Positions 11,160-23,222 are shown, counted from the first letter of the stretch. The stretch: 64,000 nucleotides of DNA from Stereum hirsutum FP-91666 SS1 (GCF_000264905.1 NW_006763133.1:1746329-1810328), one strand, 5' to 3'. The notes: generated from the letters alone by a model not told the origin. Translations and numbers: made by a program.

Positions 11160-12775
11160 ATGCAGCTTACGGTTCTCAATCTTACGGAAAGCTCTATAAT
11201 ATCTGAAATCTATAATCCTGGTACTTCTAGCGCGGACAAGAATACTTTCCAACCGAATACGCGTCATCAATTGTCGAAGTTCGAGCATACTCTGGTTCTT
11301 TACTCGAGCTCTTCACCAATAGATACATCGTCCTCGTCGGAGAAGGGGCATGATTTAGGTGGATTGGATCAGGGGATCGTGGACGGGCAGTATTCTGTGC
11401 AGCTGAGTAAGGGTGAGGGGCGAACATGGTATGTGGCGAAAGCCACCGAGGGCTGTCCTTGGATCATATATTGCAGGCGAGTGAGTACAGCCAACTCTTC
11501 TTTACACCATATGGATCTCTTTAATGATTGTGTAGGTCTCAAGAGGCAAGCAGATGGCTATGATCCTGCCCAAGCGCGACCTTGCTTGCTTCCTGTCAGA
11601 TATGCCAGATAGCCTCCCACTCTCTTCTCTCTGCCTCCCAGGTCAGTAACATCTGTCTCCCATACTTCCAGATACAACCATTTATGATGGATATTTTCTA
11701 GGTACGCACGATACGTGTGCACACTATGGGTGGCCAGTATCGCAGTGGTGAGCTGTTCATTGTGTACAAATTAGGAAATCCCTGGTGACATCGAACTCAC
11801 CCATTCAGCCCATAGTCAGGATACCTCTACACCCTTACCAGTCCAACTCATGTCCGGAATACGCGTCATCGACATCCGCCTGTCTCTCCACGATGGTCAC
11901 CTGCTCGCATACCACGGCGCCTACCCACAGCGTACATCCTTCCAGGCCATTCTTCGCACACTCCATGATTTCCTTACATCTTCACACTCGTCCCGGGAGT
12001 GTGTGGTCGTCTCCATCAAGCAAGAAGACTTCGCCTTCGTGCACCCGCAGGCCTTCTCGAAGAGTGTTAGACAGGAATTAGAGGCTTCGGCTGGTGGGAT
12101 GGGAATGTGGTACTTGGATAATCGGATCCCGACGCTAGGTGAAGTTCGTGGGAAATGTGTGATGTTCAGTCGGTTCGGTGGGGACGGTGCCGAGTGGGAT
12201 GGGGGGCTGGAAGGTCTGGGAATTCACCCTACGACTTGGCCGGACAGTGCGAAGGAAGGATTCACGTACGATATCAAGAACACATTGGTTAGGACGCATG
12301 ACTGGTGAGTTGCACAATTTTCCCTTACTCGGTCGGACAAGAGAGCCTTGAATCAATATGAGACAGGTACTCGATCCCGTCGTTCCTGTCCATTCCGGAG
12401 AAGGTAGAGCTTGCAACGGGGATCCTGCTCCCACCTGTCGAGGAGCCTCCCATGCCCATCTTGTCTATATCCTATTTGTCGGCTGCGTCATTTCCGTTCG
12501 CGGCGCCACCCATCGTTGCCAAAGGATTAGGGTTCCCCAGCGTCGGGTTTGGTTTCGAGGGAGTGAATGCAAGGGTCGGCCGATGGTTACTGGACAAGCT
12601 CGACAATGGCTCTCAGGATCGGGACAGCGAGAAAGGCGCTGACGATGGTCCGAGGATCAGAGGCTGGATATTCATGGACTTTTACTCGGAGCCTCTTGAC
12701 GGAGCCGTTGTCCCACTGTTGGTCGAGTGTAACTTCAGAGGGCGTGGAGGCGAGACGGGCTGGGTAATGTGTTAG
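11160..12775 (+). CDS. PI-PLC-like phosphodiesterase (X domain)
   Basis: Exons 11160-11480, 11536-11641, 11702-11747, 11816-12304 and 12367-12775 total 1371 nt (456 residues) with phases matching. The N-terminal ~130 residues resemble the beta-sandwich found ahead of the catalytic domain in fungal proteins of this type. The catalytic region has the two histidine motifs of bacterial-type phosphatidylinositol-specific phospholipase C: THDTCAHYGWP and, after GIRVIDIRL, LLAYHGAYPQ. Later conserved stretches are VVSIKQED and GKCVMFSRF. No signal peptide is evident. The family cleaves the phosphodiester bond of phosphoinositides or GPI anchors; the actual substrate is not known. The third exon is only 46 nt. 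Confidence 0.85.
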
Positions 12776-13153
12776 GTGGTACTCTTCGGGCTCTGTACGT
12801 CTATGCGATTTACCCTCTCGGATACGCTATAATCTGGACAGCCGAGTCGGTGAAAGTACTTATGGCAGGAGACATTCAGGACTGGGGCGCAGGAACGGCG
12901 GGGGACGGAACCCACGTATGGGGTTAGGAGTTTGTGGCCGAAACTGTGACCGTGACGGTAAGCGGGGAATTTGCGATGAAGTGACGCAGTGGGCCGGGTG
13001 AGGCGCTCCACCGCGTTCTTTCACGCCTTTCGACAAGAGCGCGACTGCACAGCAACCCGCTGGAGTTGCTCAAAGGTCCGTTCCCCCTTCGGCTCCCTAT
13101 TTAACACCCACACGCTCTTTTGCACGACACCCTATTTTATCTCGCCCCCAGCC
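12776..13153. other. Intergenic, upstream of F-box gene
   Basis: About 380 bases without a gene. A TTTAA-containing pyrimidine-rich stretch lies at 13085-13150, directly before the ATG of the next gene. No other signal was seen. Confidence 0.3.
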
Positions 13154-14086
13154 ATGGACCGATGCCCTGTCGAGCTCTGGTCTTCTATCTTCTCCTTTGC
13201 CTGTACCGACGGCGGGAGCACCGGACGCTCGCTCGCCCTCGCTGCTCGCTGGACGAACAACCTTTCCCTACCATTCCGCCTCCAGTCTATCTCTGCCACA
13301 AACACCAAACAAATCGTATCCCTTGCAAACGTCCTCGACATGGCACACCCCACCCACCGCCGTGTACGTTCTCTCGTGCTCTCCAACGCACAAATCACCC
13401 ACTTCACATCCGGAGACGGAAAGATACGCCAGTCGATGTACGGCGTCGACACTTGCACTTCCCAACAAGAATCATTCATCATTGCACACGCCATTCTTCG
13501 CATCCTCACCGCTGTTGCCGATACACTATACACGCTCGACATGGACTTTTCGCAATCCGACTCCATTCCATGTTTCCCGTACACACTCGTTCCCACAGCA
13601 CTCCCACATCTGGTCGAACTTCGTCTGAAGGGTACCCGTTCCGCGCCCACTTTACCTGCGCCTATGCGCCCGCTCCCGTCTCTGAAGCGCCTGGACATAC
13701 ATCTTACCAAATGCCACCGTTGGGGTATCGAAGAGTGGTCGCTTCTCGAAGACTTGCCTTCCATCGCACCCGAGTTGGACGTCCTCTACGCTACCGGTCT
13801 CGTCTGGTGTGGAAATCTTCCAGAGTATCTCCGCCGGACGATCTTCTCGCACCGCCAGACGCACACATCCGCAGGGGACATGATGACGACGCCTCTCACT
13901 GCGTCGGAAGCGCTGTTCGGGAGGCTGAAAGTGATCGTGGTGCCGGAGCCGCCGACGAATGTGGTGCTGAACGAGATAGCTGTGCGGGAGCGGTATGAAC
14001 GCGTTATGGGCGAGTTGGAGGCGATGGCGCAGAGTGATACCGAAGGAAGGCTGGTCGTCATGTCGGATTTGGGGTCTTGCTGGTAG
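13154..14086 (+). CDS. F-box-like protein, single exon
   Basis: The product is 310 residues from the ATG at 13154 to TAG at 14084-14086. The N-terminal MDRCPVELWSSIFSFAC is a typical Agaricomycete F-box start. It is followed by leucine-rich repeat-like strands (PHLVELRLKG, LPSLKRLDIHLT) and a C-terminal helical part. Such proteins are usually SCF adaptors that vary quickly among species; the target is unknown. No intron is needed. A longer frame runs upstream to 12989, but the ATG at 13154 follows a pyrimidine-rich leader and gives the standard F-box N-terminus. Confidence 0.75.
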   Translation: MDRCPVELWSSIFSFACTDGGSTGRSLALAARWTNNLSLPFRLQSISATNTKQIVSLANVLDMAHPTHRRVRSLVLSNAQITHFTSGDGKIRQSMYGVDTCTSQQESFIIAHAILRILTAVADTLYTLDMDFSQSDSIPCFPYTLVPTALPHLVELRLKGTRSAPTLPAPMRPLPSLKRLDIHLTKCHRWGIEEWSLLEDLPSIAPELDVLYATGLVWCGNLPEYLRRTIFSHRQTHTSAGDMMTTPLTASEALFGRLKVIVVPEPPTNVVLNEIAVRERYERVMGELEAMAQSDTEGRLVVMSDLGSCW

Positions 14087-14965
14087 CCTGACAGGCTGAG
14101 GGGAGGTGTAGCGGCGTCGGAGGGGCATGAAGAGGGCAGGGCTGGTCCGGGGAGTTGGTCGTTTGCTGGCCTCTTTCGCATGGTTCGTCTGTTTGGATTC
14201 TCGTGGCATACATACCTTATCTTGGACCTTCTTGTAAATGTGCAACATGTACCTATTTTCCTGGGCCTTTGTGTCCTTATTCTCCCTGTATTTACACCCG
14301 ACTGAACGCGAGCTTGAGCTTGATCGTATGAAGCGCCGGACGCGACTTATCGCGTCGGAACTATCGTCACCTGATTTGGCGTTTCAACTTCCCATCACAT
14401 GCCGGTGCTTAGCGGCAAAGTCCGTCCGGCCTCGGAACATCGCTCCGGCGGTGTCTTCCCCGGAACCCAAAGCTGTGTGGCCCAACCTCGTCAGGCAATC
14501 GTCAGGGCAAGGCTTTGCACTCCATCGCCTCATGGCTCGCACTCCGTCTTTGGTCACTCGGGGACCACCTCCATCCACTTCCGGCCACAGCCTTCGCTTT
14601 CTTTCAGCCTGCCTCTCTCGGAGTTTTCATGTTCTCAGGCCCACCCACAGCCTCATCAATGGTCATGGATAAAATCAAGCCCTGTACAAACTTTTGGACC
14701 ACAGTGCACTTGAAGGGTTTAATCTCGCTCACACCACCTATGCTATACGGCAGACCCCACCATCCGACCCGTTTCACACGAATTGTTTTGATGACATCTT
14801 GATCTCTCCCCTTGAACTTTGTTTGCTGGAGAAAGAAATTCTTCTGTCTCTTTGGGTCTCTCACGAAGGCTGTGAACTGCATCCGATACGTCTTTGGGTC
14901 ATGAAGTGTGACTGCTTTGCCGCCTATCCTATTGTACAACCGCTACCATAACAGAGGTCTCGGAA
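14087..14965. other. Intergenic stretch between F-box and DUF6535 genes
   Basis: Several short overlapping frames on both strands (14238-14951), none with a recognisable motif, a start context or splice partners. I see no gene here. Confidence 0.4.
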
Positions 14966-17900
14966 ATGGCTACAAGCGAGCAGAGCGTTCAAGTCATCTC
15001 GGATTCGCAGGAGCAGACACCGACAAGACCGCCAACATCGTAGCTGTTCAATAAATGTCAAATTTATATGCGTCCACCTCTTCTGATGCGAATGATTCTA
15101 CAGTTTGGTAGATATTGCTCGTACCATCCAGACGCAGAACGACTTTCTGCAGAAGCTACTCGGTAAGATATTTACTCTTGGGGAAATTTGTTGACGCTGA
15201 TCGTCGGGCACGCCACATGTAGATTCGCTGAACAGCGGTTCCAAGGAGACGCTGAATGTCCTTCGGCAGATGAATGACAGGCAAGCTGTAGCAGGTAAGT
15301 GCGCAGTTCCTCTATCATCCTTCATCGTTAGATGACAGTAATCAAACGATTCACTGTACTTCTCTATTTGCATAGAATCTGCCAGACATATTGTCCCGGA
15401 GGTTCCCGCAACGAGCGCCAGTGCGTGGTCCCCGTTGCTCAAATCATATCATCAAAATATCGAAACCAAGGTCGATGGCTGGCGAGGTACCCTGGACACG
15501 TTGCTCATCTTCGTGGGTCGAGTTATCTCTCAATTAGTGCCAGCTTGGTGCTAACCACTCGTGGTAGGTCGCTTTGTTTTCAGCGATTGTGACTTCTTTT
15601 CTGGTGCAGTCCCTCAGCGGGCTGACCGAAGACGATGGGCAACGCACCAATGAACTTTTGGCTAACCTGACCGAAGTAGTCGTTGCCCTTGGCGCGGGCA
15701 CGCCTGCTTCCCAACTCGACCTTCCTCGACCGGTCCAGTTCGTCCCGGACAGAGGTGCAGTCCGACTGAACGTTTACTGGTCTATCTCGCTCATCTTCAG
15801 CGTGCGTTTCATGGTCAATATGGGGGAAACAGCTCATGAATTGATCTTTATCTTGTCTATAGATTTCTGTAGCCTCGCTCGCTGTTACAAGTAGAGGCCA
15901 TGTCGCCTTATTGACTCGCTCACGCCACACACAGGCCCACAAAAAGCTCGGCGACCTCCACTCACGTTGGAAACAGGCCACCCGGATTCTTGGCCCTGTT
16001 GTTGAAACATTGCCACAACTCCTGATTCTACCCGTGCTCCTCTTTATCGTCGGACTGTTGGATAATATGCTCTCTACTGCCCTGCCCGTGTCGGCGCCAC
16101 TTGCGCCCATTCTGGCTGCGGGCGCGATTTCTTGCGTTTGTGTGGCTCTGGTGGCTGTTTATATTGGTTACACGCTCGTTCATGGAGGACTGTATCCCAC
16201 GGACTCTCCATATCAGACTACTCTATCACAGTTGATTGAGTCCTATGGCCGAATTGTCATTCGATGGTTCTCTCAACTGTATAGGACAGCGATGGGCTTT
16301 GTCATGTCGATATTTGTATCTTCGATGACTATCTACAGGAAAAGGAGGCCCCGCGCATCCGCTATTCCATTGGGCCACGTCGAACCACCTTCGAGGGACA
16401 TGACATCTCGCGGCGCCACGACCAGCGGAGAATTCGTCCGCCCTGACCTTACAGAGTTGTCGATGTACCTCAGCACATTCGATCCGATCACAGTCGACGA
16501 TAGCGAGTACGAAGCCTTTCACACGGCTGTACAGAGGACGCACGAAGACGACTCGCTGGATCAGGCAGCGGCGGCACTGGCGCCACTCATGTTCGAGCGG
16601 CAAAGGGGCGATATTGCGAGAGTGTCCGGAGATACGACAGAGCAAGAGATGCAGACGGTCGTGTATCTACTTTCGGCGGAGGCGAGTGTCAGATGTAATG
16701 TTACTGCTGCCTCGGTCGTGGTCAAATCTTTCGTTTCACATTATGGTGGGTACATTCAGTCCTCTCCCCTTCTACTGTTTCTATTTCTAAAGGTCGTCGA
16801 CGCGACTAGGCTTGTTTTATCGTAGCAGTGATCGCAACAGCCTCCTTCCGCTACTCGAGCGAGCTGCACGTCGCTATTCTCTGGCCGTCTCTGGCAATCC
16901 ACTCACGAGCATACTCTGGGACTCGCCATTCACGGCAGCAATGGTGATGCTCCTCAACCAAGGAACCTTCCCAAACACACAGCAAATAGATAGAACACAC
17001 GGGACTACAGTCCTCGCCCTCCTCCTCTCCGATATGACGAACATCGACTTCCTTCATTCGAGTCAGCGTCATCGCCCCTCTCAGCCCTCAGACTTACATC
17101 TCCTCATCTCCAACATCCTCGCGTACGCGTCTGGGGTTCTCCTGGCCAAAATACGAGACGTGACAGACGCGTCTGATTCTTCCGAGAGTGCCATGGATGC
17201 AGCGATGGACACAGTTCTGAAACCTTCCATTCCGTTCTTCAGGACGATACTCGACCATTCAGACGAAGCATGGAGTAGCATCCTCATGCGAGGTCTCTCC
17301 CACCTCCTTACGTCGCTCTCGAGCCCGAACGTCTGGGCGTCTCCTGCAGATGGACGAGCGCTCCAAGCGTTCCTTCGGTGGTTCATCCGCAAGCCAGGTT
17401 TCTTGCTTGTCCTTATACAAGCTGTCGAAAGGACGCTCGAAAGCATGACTGCCGAGATGCTGAGGGGCGGTCACAATGTCTCGTGGTTCTTGGGCCTTCT
17501 TCCGCACATCAACCGACAACTGGAATCACACTTCAAAGATACTCGGGATCATGGAAGCACGACGCCTTTGACTCTGGGCTACAGCCCTCGTTCTATGGCG
17601 CAGATGTGTCGCTCCCTTTTGAATATCTGCGTCAAGCTCGTTCTACTCCTCCAAGACCTCGATACAAACTCCAACCCGACCCAGACCTGGTGGCTCCGCA
17701 TCTTGCACGACGACACCGACCCGAATAGCGACTGGTGCAACCAACTCTGCTGGGCTCATAAGGACGTCATTCGTACTCTCGAGACTATCCATCTTGGCAA
17801 CACTGTCCCTAATAGTATTACTACGGTGCGCCGCTGCCAGTGAGCCTCGAGTACGGGACGTGGTACGATCTTCTGGCAAAGTTGGGCGTGGAGGAGTCGA

Positions 17901-18123
17901 CGGCGAATTCGTATATTTATGATACGTCTATGGAGCATCGGATGGAGGTCAAGCAGAGCTTGTTGCACGCTTTTGGGAAGATATTTTTGAGGGATAGAGG
18001 TACGTCCGGCCGTGTCCTCATCTACAGCGCTCAACGTCCTCACGATGCATGACCGCCACAGCGACAGGTCATCCGCGAAACAAACATGTTGTTCCTTTAA
18101 TCCGGCCACATTCGAATCATTGA
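14966..18123 (+). CDS. DUF6535-domain membrane protein
   Basis: Nine exons (14966-15039, 15104-15162, 15223-15294, 15376-15512, 15568-15801, 15863-16749, 16829-17765, 17816-17999, 18068-18123) close at 2640 nt, 879 residues. A short N-terminal helical part (ARTIQTQNDFLQKLL) precedes the DUF6535 core: LLIFVALFSAIVTSFLVQSL, a luminal loop, NVYWSISLIFSISVASLAV, then two more helices (LLILPVLLFIVGLLDN and a second ending VYIGYTLVHG). The long C-terminal part is helical and probably cytosolic. This family is expanded in Agaricomycetes and has no known function. The last two introns (donor GTCATT at 17766, and 18000-18067) are the least certain. The alternative acceptor at 16826 adds one residue. 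Confidence 0.75.
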
Positions 18124-18193
18124 CGGCAGCTGTTTGTCCAATTTTAACATGCAATTACAATGGGATCTTTGATTCGATTTGGTCAACTACGCC

Positions 18194-19509
18194 TCAATCC
18201 ACCGCCGGCCTCTTCCCCTCCCACGCATTCCTCAAAAGCACCATTAACCTCTCCCTCTCCAACGGTGCCGGATTCGGATACGGCGCCTTCGCAGCAATAT
18301 CCGCTGCTTTCTCCACGTCCTCCTCTTTGAACCCGAGTTGCTTCAAAGAATAAGGCGCGCCGAGGTCTTTGGACATGTCGAAGAGTAGGCCGGGGACGTT
18401 GGAAGGTGTAGTGTTGAGGGCACGGGCGAGGATGGAGAGGGAGGCAGAGATGTGGGGAGCGTTATATGCGATTGCGTGAGGCAGGATGACGGTATGAGTC
18501 TCAGCATGAGGCATGTTGAAGGTGCCGCCTGAGGGAGATTTTGAGTACGGCAGGGAGCGAAAGTAGAGTGGATAACGTACCAAGGGTGTGGCAAAGCTTG
18601 TGGTGCAGAGACATGCCCACTGCGCCCAGGCTACAGGTCCATTATGTTAATTGGTATCCGTCTTGTCAATGAAGCAACATACCAAGTCCCACAAGCCCAC
18701 GCCCCATACAACGCATCACTCCGCGCCTCCAGATCCTGTGGATTTTTATGGATAATCGGTAGGGCCTTAGCGATGCTCGCCACACCCTGCTCCGCAAGGA
18801 GATTGATGACCGGATTCGCTTCAGGGGAGTATAGAGCCTCCACGGCATGCGCGATGGCGTTCATGCCCGATGTGATGGTCATTTGTGCGGGGAGGGTGAG
18901 GGTGAGGGTCACATCATAGATGACTACTTCAGGGAGCACTTTGAGAGTCTTCTGTGTCGTCTTGACATTGTTCTCGGTCTGACCGATGATAGGGGTTGCC
19001 TGTAGGAACAAAATAACCCAGAGATGAGGAATGAATCAAAATGAAAGATATTGCGACGCACCTCAGATCCTGCATAGGTCGTCGGAATGACTATCTGCGG
19101 CAGATCCGTCCTCAAGGCAATAGCTTTCCCCAGACCGATAGTTGATCCTCCACCGACCGCTACAACACAATCCGCTCTCTTCTCACTCACAGTCTTGATT
19201 GCATCGTCCGTTACATGCGTAGGCTATTCGACGAATCAACAACACTTCAACATCGCGGAAACCCGAATAGGGGCTAAGGAATCAACAGCGAACAGAACGC
19301 ACAGTATGCATGGTAGCGTTCGTGTATAGTCCAACGGCGAGATCACCGATAAGAGACGCAACTTTTTCTCCTGCATCGACTTGTTGTGGGGTAGTGAGCA
19401 CGAGAGCTTTGCTGCATCCTAGTCTCTGGATCTCCGAGGAGAGCTGCGAGAGCGTTCCGGACCCAAAGATGACGCGCGATGGGAGGGCACTGTAGACGAA
19501 GGGCTTCAT
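18194..19509 (-). CDS. Maleylacetate reductase
   Basis: It reduces maleylacetate to 3-oxoadipate with NAD(P)H, the last funnel step of the hydroxyquinol branch of aromatic degradation. Exons 19509-19303, 19223-19062, 18999-18683, 18630-18581 and 18528-18194 total 1071 nt (356 residues, the usual family length). It belongs to the iron-containing alcohol dehydrogenase fold. Seen are the dinucleotide motif VVAVGGGSTIGLGKAIALRT, the PTTYAGSE motif, GMNAIAHAVEALYS and the histidine-rich GMSLHHKLCHTLGG, and the C-terminal part FNMPHAETHTVILPHA. It ends 70 bases from the DUF6535 gene, tail to tail. A phenol 2-monooxygenase-like gene lies 4.3 kb downstream, so a shared aromatic substrate route is plausible. 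Confidence 0.9.
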
Positions 19510-20059
19510 GGCTGCAGGATGGTCGTAAGATGGGCTGATATGGAAGGGCTGGTGCAGTCGTCTTTAAAGGTCTCCGGACAAGCTGGGAAACGTGACGTCG
19601 TTTTGGGAATGTTAAGCAGCTGAGCTCGCGCATAAACCCTTCAAGCTTCAGAGTGTATGCCGCCCGCTAGAAATCATGTGCAGCAAAAGCAAAGCAGACG
19701 CAGCTCGGGCGGCACAGTACTAAGCTAGCAAAAGACTTGTCGTCGTCAAGAGAGGAAAAGGGAAGAGGTTCAAAGCTGCTATGGCGGTGGTCACAGAAAG
19801 GAGGCGAAGTGCCACCTACAAAAGGGCCACACATTGAAGTCTTACGTAATTTATTGTGAGCCACAACGGCGGCTCGACGCGTCGCGTCGCGTGGTTCCAG
19901 TCCCAGTTTATTCCTTCCTTCCAACCACTGCTTCCTGAGCCTGTCGTAGTTTTAAACGAAGCTGAATCGGAGTCTCATCATTTTAAGCAGACCATTCTGA
20001 AGAAAGGCCTCCCTGAACGATCGTTTTAATTGACTGAATCTCTGACACTAACTTGTTCC
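19510..20059. promoter_or_regulatory. Divergent promoter region, maleylacetate reductase / RAD1, with an ACGCGT box
   Basis: This 550-base region separates two divergent genes. A GACGCGTC core lies at 19876-19883 (ACGCGT 19877-19882), followed by CGCGTCGCGT, 178 bases before the RAD1 ATG. In budding and fission yeast ACGCGT (MCB) drives G1/S expression of replication and checkpoint genes, so its place before RAD1 is suggestive. Use in a basidiomycete is inference. Confidence 0.4.
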
Positions 20060-21664
20060 ATGTCTCAACCCGTCCCCGAAGAAGAGGATGAGAAACTCCC
20101 TCCGGTGTGTATTTCCTATCCTGATGTTCTGTCACACTGACCCCAGAACCAGGTACTCATAGCCTCTATTCATGACATTCGATATTTCTCCGCTCTTCTT
20201 CGAGGTGTAAGCTTCGTGAACGTAAGACTCTTGATTCCCAGTCCGTATCTCGTATTGTTGACAGCTCTCATAGCGTGCTACAGCAACGGTCACCCAAAGT
20301 GGCTTGGTCGTCACGGTCGAGGAGGCACGAACTTTACTAGGTATTCATCAACTCTCAACCCGTCGGCCACCAAATTGACAACATGATCTTAGCAACTGCC
20401 TACGTCTTCTCCGACATCTTCGATGAATATACATATACCCCGCCTCCCGTCTCCGCTTCTCAGCCAGGACCATCACAAGCTGACTCCGAATCCGACCCCG
20501 AGGACCCAGCGACTGCACTCGAAATACCTCTCACTACTCTCATCGAATGCTTGAACATATTTGGGACAGCTGGCTCAACCGCTGCTAGCACGGCGTCAAA
20601 GACGAAAAAATGGCATCGTGCAGAAGACGAGTCAGACCCTGGTGACGGTGGTGGTTCTGGCGGAGCAGCTTCAGGAAAGGGGCGAATTGACTCATTCTTC
20701 AGCGCAGGCGGTGAGAAAAAGACAGGAATGCGGATGTCTTATGAAGGGGCAGGCTATCCTTTGACGATGCTTATGTGAGTATTCGGTCTGATAGCGCATT
20801 GCACAAACTATTGATAACTAGCTCTTCATAGAGCAGAGGATACTTCAGGCCCAACTGCAACCTGCGAGATCACGACATACGCTGCAGAACCACACCTCGA
20901 CCTCCCGTTCGATACTGAGAACACGTGTGTCCTTTACCACTCACCAATCTTGTCTTGATCACTAACATCCCCAAACAGCGTTCTGAAAGTCATCCTAAAG
21001 GTAACGATTTGCTCGTTTATATGTCGCACATCCCATTGATCTTTTATATAGTCGTCCTGGCTTCGTGACGCTCTTTCGGAGGTCGATCCATCATGCGACA
21101 AACTGACATTTCTAGGCAATCCCCCTCCACCTGTTGGGCAGGCTGGAAATGCCCAACCACGCGCAGTCCCACAAACCTCCAAGCCAATGCTTCGCATCCA
21201 AATTTTAGGTGCATTTGGCAGCACAGAGGTATGTGTTCAAGGCCTATTGACTTTTTGTTGCATGCTCACTCCGTGTCGTAGATGGACTACCCAAATGACA
21301 GAGAGGTCCTTGAAACGTTTGAATGCGCTGAACCGGTCAAATTCAGGTTCGTGGCTTTTACGATACATGCGTATGCACGTCATTTTTCTCGAGCTCACTA
21401 TCGAGTGGAACGCCTCATAGCTATCGGTTTGGCCACATATCACGTACCCTTCGTGCACTTCAAAACTCTACCAAGACCTCACTGCGTATAGACCGAGAAG
21501 GACTCCTCGCACTCCAATTCTTGATGCCATCGCCGAAGCCCAGAGGTGGTACCAGTGATGCTTTCATCGAGTTCAGGGTATTTGTTTCGTTTCGTAATCA
21601 TCTCTTATTCGTCGTGCTCAAAATGACATGATAGTCTCTGCCCCTGGATGAAAGTGCCGTCTAG
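20060..21664 (+). CDS. RAD1: DNA damage checkpoint clamp subunit Rad1
   Basis: Rad1 forms the PCNA-like 9-1-1 ring with Rad9 and Hus1, loaded at damaged DNA to activate the ATR-type checkpoint kinase. Ten exons (20060-20104, 20147-20221, 20274-20340, 20393-20774, 20832-20924, 20979-21000, 21052-21228, 21282-21346, 21421-21577, 21635-21664) total 1113 nt, 370 residues. Conserved stretches are DIRYFSALLRGVSF, SGLVVTVEEARTLLATAYV, FSDIFDEYTY, AAEPHLDLPFDTENTVLKV, and near the end LRIDREGLLALQFLMP followed by SDAFIEFRSLPLDE. Residues about 75-175 form an insertion rich in Ser, Pro, acidic residues and Gly. It contains KGRIDSFF (residues 158-165), a PIP-box-like motif. Exon 6 is only 22 nt. The acceptor of exon 2 could be 6 bases further downstream. 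Confidence 0.88.
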
Positions 21665-22471
21665 TCGTTCACGAAATCTCTGTAGTAGGGCACCTGTCAG
21701 CTCGGGTATCTTCTTGGATCTTGTAACCTGAACGGCATCGCATGACGTTTTCTTGCTGGACGCACTCGCTGTGAACTATAAGGTGCACTCATCGAGCTAC
21801 TATTCTCGCATTTCATTCAGCCCGTTATTCTTGTCACCCATTGTGGCATGGCATGCAACTCGCTTAGAACAGGATTCGATCAATGGATACAGTCGCATAT
21901 TATGGCTCCCTACTCGTCACATCCGAAATCTGGGCATCTGTGGCGCCTCCGAGTTCGAACTAGCGCCACCAATAAGTGCTACACTAAGCTATATCCCGGT
22001 TTCTTCCGATAACGGGCGACCACTCAAACCAATTGCAGTCTCGCCGATACCGGCATAGCTAGAGGCGCCGGTCCTAAATCTGTCGTAGAAGTATCGACTC
22101 ATGGAGCTTGGGATGTGAACTGTACTCGTGTTCCAACCCATCAAGTTCTTCTGTGTTTTATCTCTCTCTGACTAGAGAGCAAACGGAGCTATGTAGCCGT
22201 TGGACCCATTGTCGGCGGCTCTTGTATTCCGCGCACTCCGGAAGTGCCACCTCACTTTCACTCTGCACCACTCAAGGTATCAAAGTCGGCGCACCCGGAC
22301 ACCGAAAACGCTCTCCTATCGCTCCGGAGGCCCTGACATAACGCGATGAGACACTGTATGCCAGATAAAAGCAAAGAGCCTCCACGACACAAACTCCAAG
22401 CAGTTCTCTTTCCACAATACACACTACCCCACTCATCAACCGGCCACCATCTTTCATATTTCTTGGATATT
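21665..22471. other. Intergenic, no supported gene
   Basis: About 800 bases between RAD1 and the SnoaL-like gene. Frames at 21753-22058 and 22108-22341 are short, low in coding character and lack splice context. Confidence 0.4.
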
Positions 22472-23222
22472 ATGTCTCAAGACAACGGCGCTGCTCTCGA
22501 ATGGCTGCAAAAGGTACGTGTCTCTCACCACACTTTATTGTTATTTCTCCCGGCGCTCTGGCACGCCATGTCTCTGCGTGGAGATGGCATCAGTCCTTTC
22601 GGCGTGTGAGCGGAGCGTATAGCCCTCTTTCGAGTTCTCTTTGCCTCACTCCTCAAATATAAGCCGCATAAATTCCACCATAAGATTGACGGATACTTCT
22701 GCTTCATCACAGTTCCACGCAGCTGGGGATTCCTTGAGTGTCGACGCCTGGACACCATGGTTCACTGAAGACTCCATAGTGAGCGTGGGTAACAATCCAA
22801 CCATTCAGGGCCGCGATAATTTTCTCAAGGTAAATCCGTTGAGCGTTCACGCCAATCGTGGGTTTTGTCGCTTACGTGACTTTCTCTAGCTTTACGCACA
22901 TCAAGCCCACGTACTAGACTTGATGAAGCACGATATCACTCACTTTGGTGCGTCGCTCTCACTCTAGCACCCACTAGTTTTCTAATCATGATGCGCTCGA
23001 ACAGACGTCGTCGGAGACCGTATATATCACCAGACCAGCATCACATACAAGGTGAAGGGCGATGCATCAGGGCAGACCCTGAATATTCCCGCTATCTCCA
23101 TCGTCCATCGCAACGGGGAACAGAAGATCTATAAATTGGAAATCTACGTCGACAATACGCCTTTGATGGCCAAGGTCAAGGAAGCCATGGCCGCTAAAGC
23201 TCAGGCTTCTGCTTCCGCCTGA
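22472..23222 (+). CDS. SnoaL/NTF2-like fold protein
   Basis: Exons 22472-22513, 22713-22829, 22890-22947 and 23005-23222 total 435 nt (144 residues), the usual size of a one-domain NTF2-like protein. After ALEWLQKFHAAGDSLSVD come WFTEDSIVSVGNNPTIQGRD, a helix around HQAHVLDLMKHD, and the strands HQTSITYKVKG and KIYKLEIYVDNTPL. This cone-shaped fold serves as isomerase, dehydratase or ligand binder. No catalytic pair can be assigned, so the function is open. The first intron is long for this window (199 nt). It sits between RAD1 and the phenol 2-monooxygenase-like gene; a role in the aromatic pathway is possible but not shown. Confidence 0.75.

Noticed and set aside
13120..13998. Plus-strand frame of 292 codons overlapping the F-box gene
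   Set aside because: His/Arg-rich shadow of the F-box gene in another frame.
18012..18353. Extension of the DUF6535 gene into the maleylacetate reductase 3' end
   Set aside because: It needs a different acceptor and runs through the antisense of a conserved enzyme; the acceptor at 18067 gives a stop before it.
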